A DNA stretch of 63,397 nucleotides from Mesostigma viride (taxonomy: Eukaryota > Streptophyta > Mesostigmatophyceae > Mesostigmatales > Mesostigmataceae), in contig RPFO01000310.1 of assembly GCA_009746045.1 (NCBI GenBank), positions 2,684,192 through 2,747,588 on the forward strand, written 5' to 3'. The first letter of the stretch is position 1. Every line of letters begins with the position of its first letter. The notes under the pieces are model-generated. The model ran no database searches. It was not told the DNA's origin and saw nothing but the letters and a program-made list of their open reading frames with translations. This document shows positions 61,690 to 63,397 of this stretch, in pieces. Both the position numbers and the translations under genes were made by a program.

Positions 61690-63397
61690 AATGACATCTG
61701 GCCTCGCTTGATGACGGACGGCGGTGGCGGAGCCGATGGCGCGACTTTTTCTTTTTTGAGGCGTGTTGCTGGACGTGATCGTGTTGGGCGGGTTCACGCC
61801 CACCCACCCGTTGCGCCAGACCACGCACCTTCCCAGCTGCAGCCCTCGTTGTTAGAGATGCGGAACCCGTCGTCAAGTCTGGTGCCGCGTACATGCCGCA
61901 CCGTACAGCATCGTGGTGGACGAGGTAGCGTGGCCGGACACGAATGCACGTATCGTACCAACGGACATCCAGGGACGCGTACAGCCTCAAAGTGGGCGCT
62001 GCCGATGCGATGTCGCTGGTAGCTGGAGCTGCCGATAGTCGCCGTCCTTGTACACTTGAAAGAGGACCCCCTCGTTCGTGGAAATGGCGAGATGGAACGG
62101 TTGGTCGCCCACCGTCGCCGAGTCACACGCGGTATCCATCGTAAACTTCCAGGCGACGTCGTTACGCACCCTCACGTCGGTGAACCGTACTCAGTAGGTT
62201 TGTAACCGCCGTCGGGGTGGACATGTCTGTTGGGGGAACACTTCAGCTGAGGGTGAACGTTCCGATGGGCTGCGCTACGACGAACTGGTGCCGCTTCCAC
62301 ACTTCGCACGCGTCCGCCACGGTCACGGCCCGCAGTAGTAAGATTTCCGCGGCGTTCGACCGTGTGCTGTCGCGCGACCCGTGACTCCACGATACGTGTA
62401 GCACGCTTGCGAGGCGAGGCGAGCGAGAACGTTGGTGCGGGCGCTGGTCGCGGCGGTGATGGTGCGAGAGCGCAGCAGCTGCCCTCCTCCAGGTGCCAGT
62501 AGGAGCCGGTGTGGTCGCCTTTGGTCCTGCGAGCTCGGCGGCGCCATGTGCCAGGTGAGGGCGCGGTTGCCAGGAGGCGCTGCGTCCACGAACAGGCGGC
62601 GTTTTCGAGCCCGTCTGTTCGACGCGAACGTCTTACTAGCCGTCACATTGTCACGTAATAGTTATCGCCGCCGGTATTGCAAGCCCACATGCCTACAAGA
62701 TAACGGAGGGGCGGACAGGAAGCAAGTAACGAGAGAAAGGAGAAGGGGCTGCGGGAGAACGTGACGGGAATGGACGCGCCCGTTCTTGGTGACCGAGAAG
62801 GATTACCGACACCCCCCACACGCGTGAAGACATAGAGAGGTGTATTGGTTGACGTGTTAAACAATTGACCGAGTCGGACGTGAAAGATTAACCGTCCCAG
62901 CAGCATACGGGTCCTCGACCTCATCGTCTCAGTGGCGGTGGTATAGCCTAAAGTACGGGTATGGGCGACAAGTCGTCTGCTGATACCGAAAAGTTTTAAT
63001 TGTTAAGAAGGAGGCCCGCAAGGGGGTTATTTGGGCGCTGAGTTCAATGTTGTTTTGGCTGAAGTCGCAGGTCGGTGGGGATGGGCGTGTTGAGGTGTTG
63101 TAGAAGAAGGAACCCTGGCGTTTTGGTTAGATCCAGCTGCATGGTCCACACGTTCGCGATTTGGCGCCTTGACGCATTGGGGCAAAATCCGTTGCTGGAT
63201 GTGGTGCCACGTCGATGCGCTGCTGTTCGTGGTAAAGGGAAAGTCATAACGTTTCCGAACACGTCTTGCTTACCCAGGTTGACCGCCTTGTCAGCGATCT
63301 CCACTTCCACTGGCGTTGGTTGGTGGTCGATATGCCCGCCACACCGGTTGCCGCCACACCGTGTTGGCCGTGCTAGTATACTGCTTGGCGCCTGCAA
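61690..63397 (-). pseudogene. Mirror copy of fibre 1, cut by the window end
   Basis: It corresponds to the 3' two thirds of the gene at 41338-44089. The window stops at the base equivalent to 42298. Confidence 0.8.

Larger units (their letters stand above)
53140..63397. repeat. Fold-back inverted copy of 42298-53132
   Basis: From the centre at about 53139 the sequence runs back as the reverse complement of the left arm until the window ends at the equivalent of 42298. The loop is only about 14 bases. The right arm is about 5 percent shorter and carries many scattered indels and substitutions, so no gene in it is intact. Gene order and the palindromic element are mirrored exactly. The entries below are degraded copies and should not be counted as extra genes. 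Confidence 0.95.

Noticed and set aside
53140-63397. Open frames in the right arm as separate genes
   Set aside because: All lie in a degraded reverse copy of the left arm or are antisense shadows of it.

Overview
The window looks like nuclear DNA of a eukaryotic microalga, most likely a green alga. It carries one long intron-rich host gene, then nested retrotransposons, then a GC-rich block of giant-virus-like genes, and ends in a very large inverted copy of the viral block. The host assignment rests on a VPS41 gene with many short exons, a C-terminal RING-H2 domain and plant-type TTTAGGG-like motifs. No rRNA, organelle gene or virus hallmark gene (capsid, PolB, packaging ATPase) is present, so neither host nor virus can be placed precisely.

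Layout. (1) 1-12456, + strand: the 3' part of VPS41 (HOPS vesicle-tethering subunit) in nine exons. Its introns hold minisatellites, a fold-back DNA transposon and many imperfect copies of the neighbouring exon edges. (2) 12457-13778: intergenic DNA with small tandem duplications. (3) About 13779-19159: a frameshifted non-LTR retrotransposon (ORF1, APE-type endonuclease, reverse transcriptase) ending in a small hairpin and a TAAT microsatellite. (4) 19160-19844 plus 28543-28747: remnant of a second non-LTR element, split by a Copia-type LTR retrotransposon (19850-28537, target duplication GCCTG). The Copia pol gene is itself split by a hAT-like element (24181-25695, target duplication ACGCAGAG). 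(5) About 28850-53139: the viral block, with KilA-N and BRO-like DNA-binding proteins, two of them fused to the same PD-(D/E)XK-like nuclease domain, Cys-rich small proteins, a protein with two SET domains, and at least four beta-rich fibre genes. Inside one gene sits a perfect 206-bp palindrome with a 5-bp target duplication; without it the reading frame is continuous. (6) 53140-63397: an error-rich reverse-complement copy of 42298-53132.

How the parts relate. The host and transposon part is an ordinary decayed repeat landscape. The viral part reads as a regulatory and remodelling section (29-41 kb) followed by a surface-fibre section (41-53 kb). Six viral starts have an A-tract followed by ATC or a close variant about 20-30 nt upstream, a possible shared promoter. 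Almost every viral gene needs one or more single-base frameshifts, often at homopolymers. This fits either an uncorrected long-read assembly or pseudogene decay in an integrated virus, and sequence alone does not separate the two. The fold-back arm is most simply a single-molecule read artefact, though a hairpin-ended viral genome would give the same shape.
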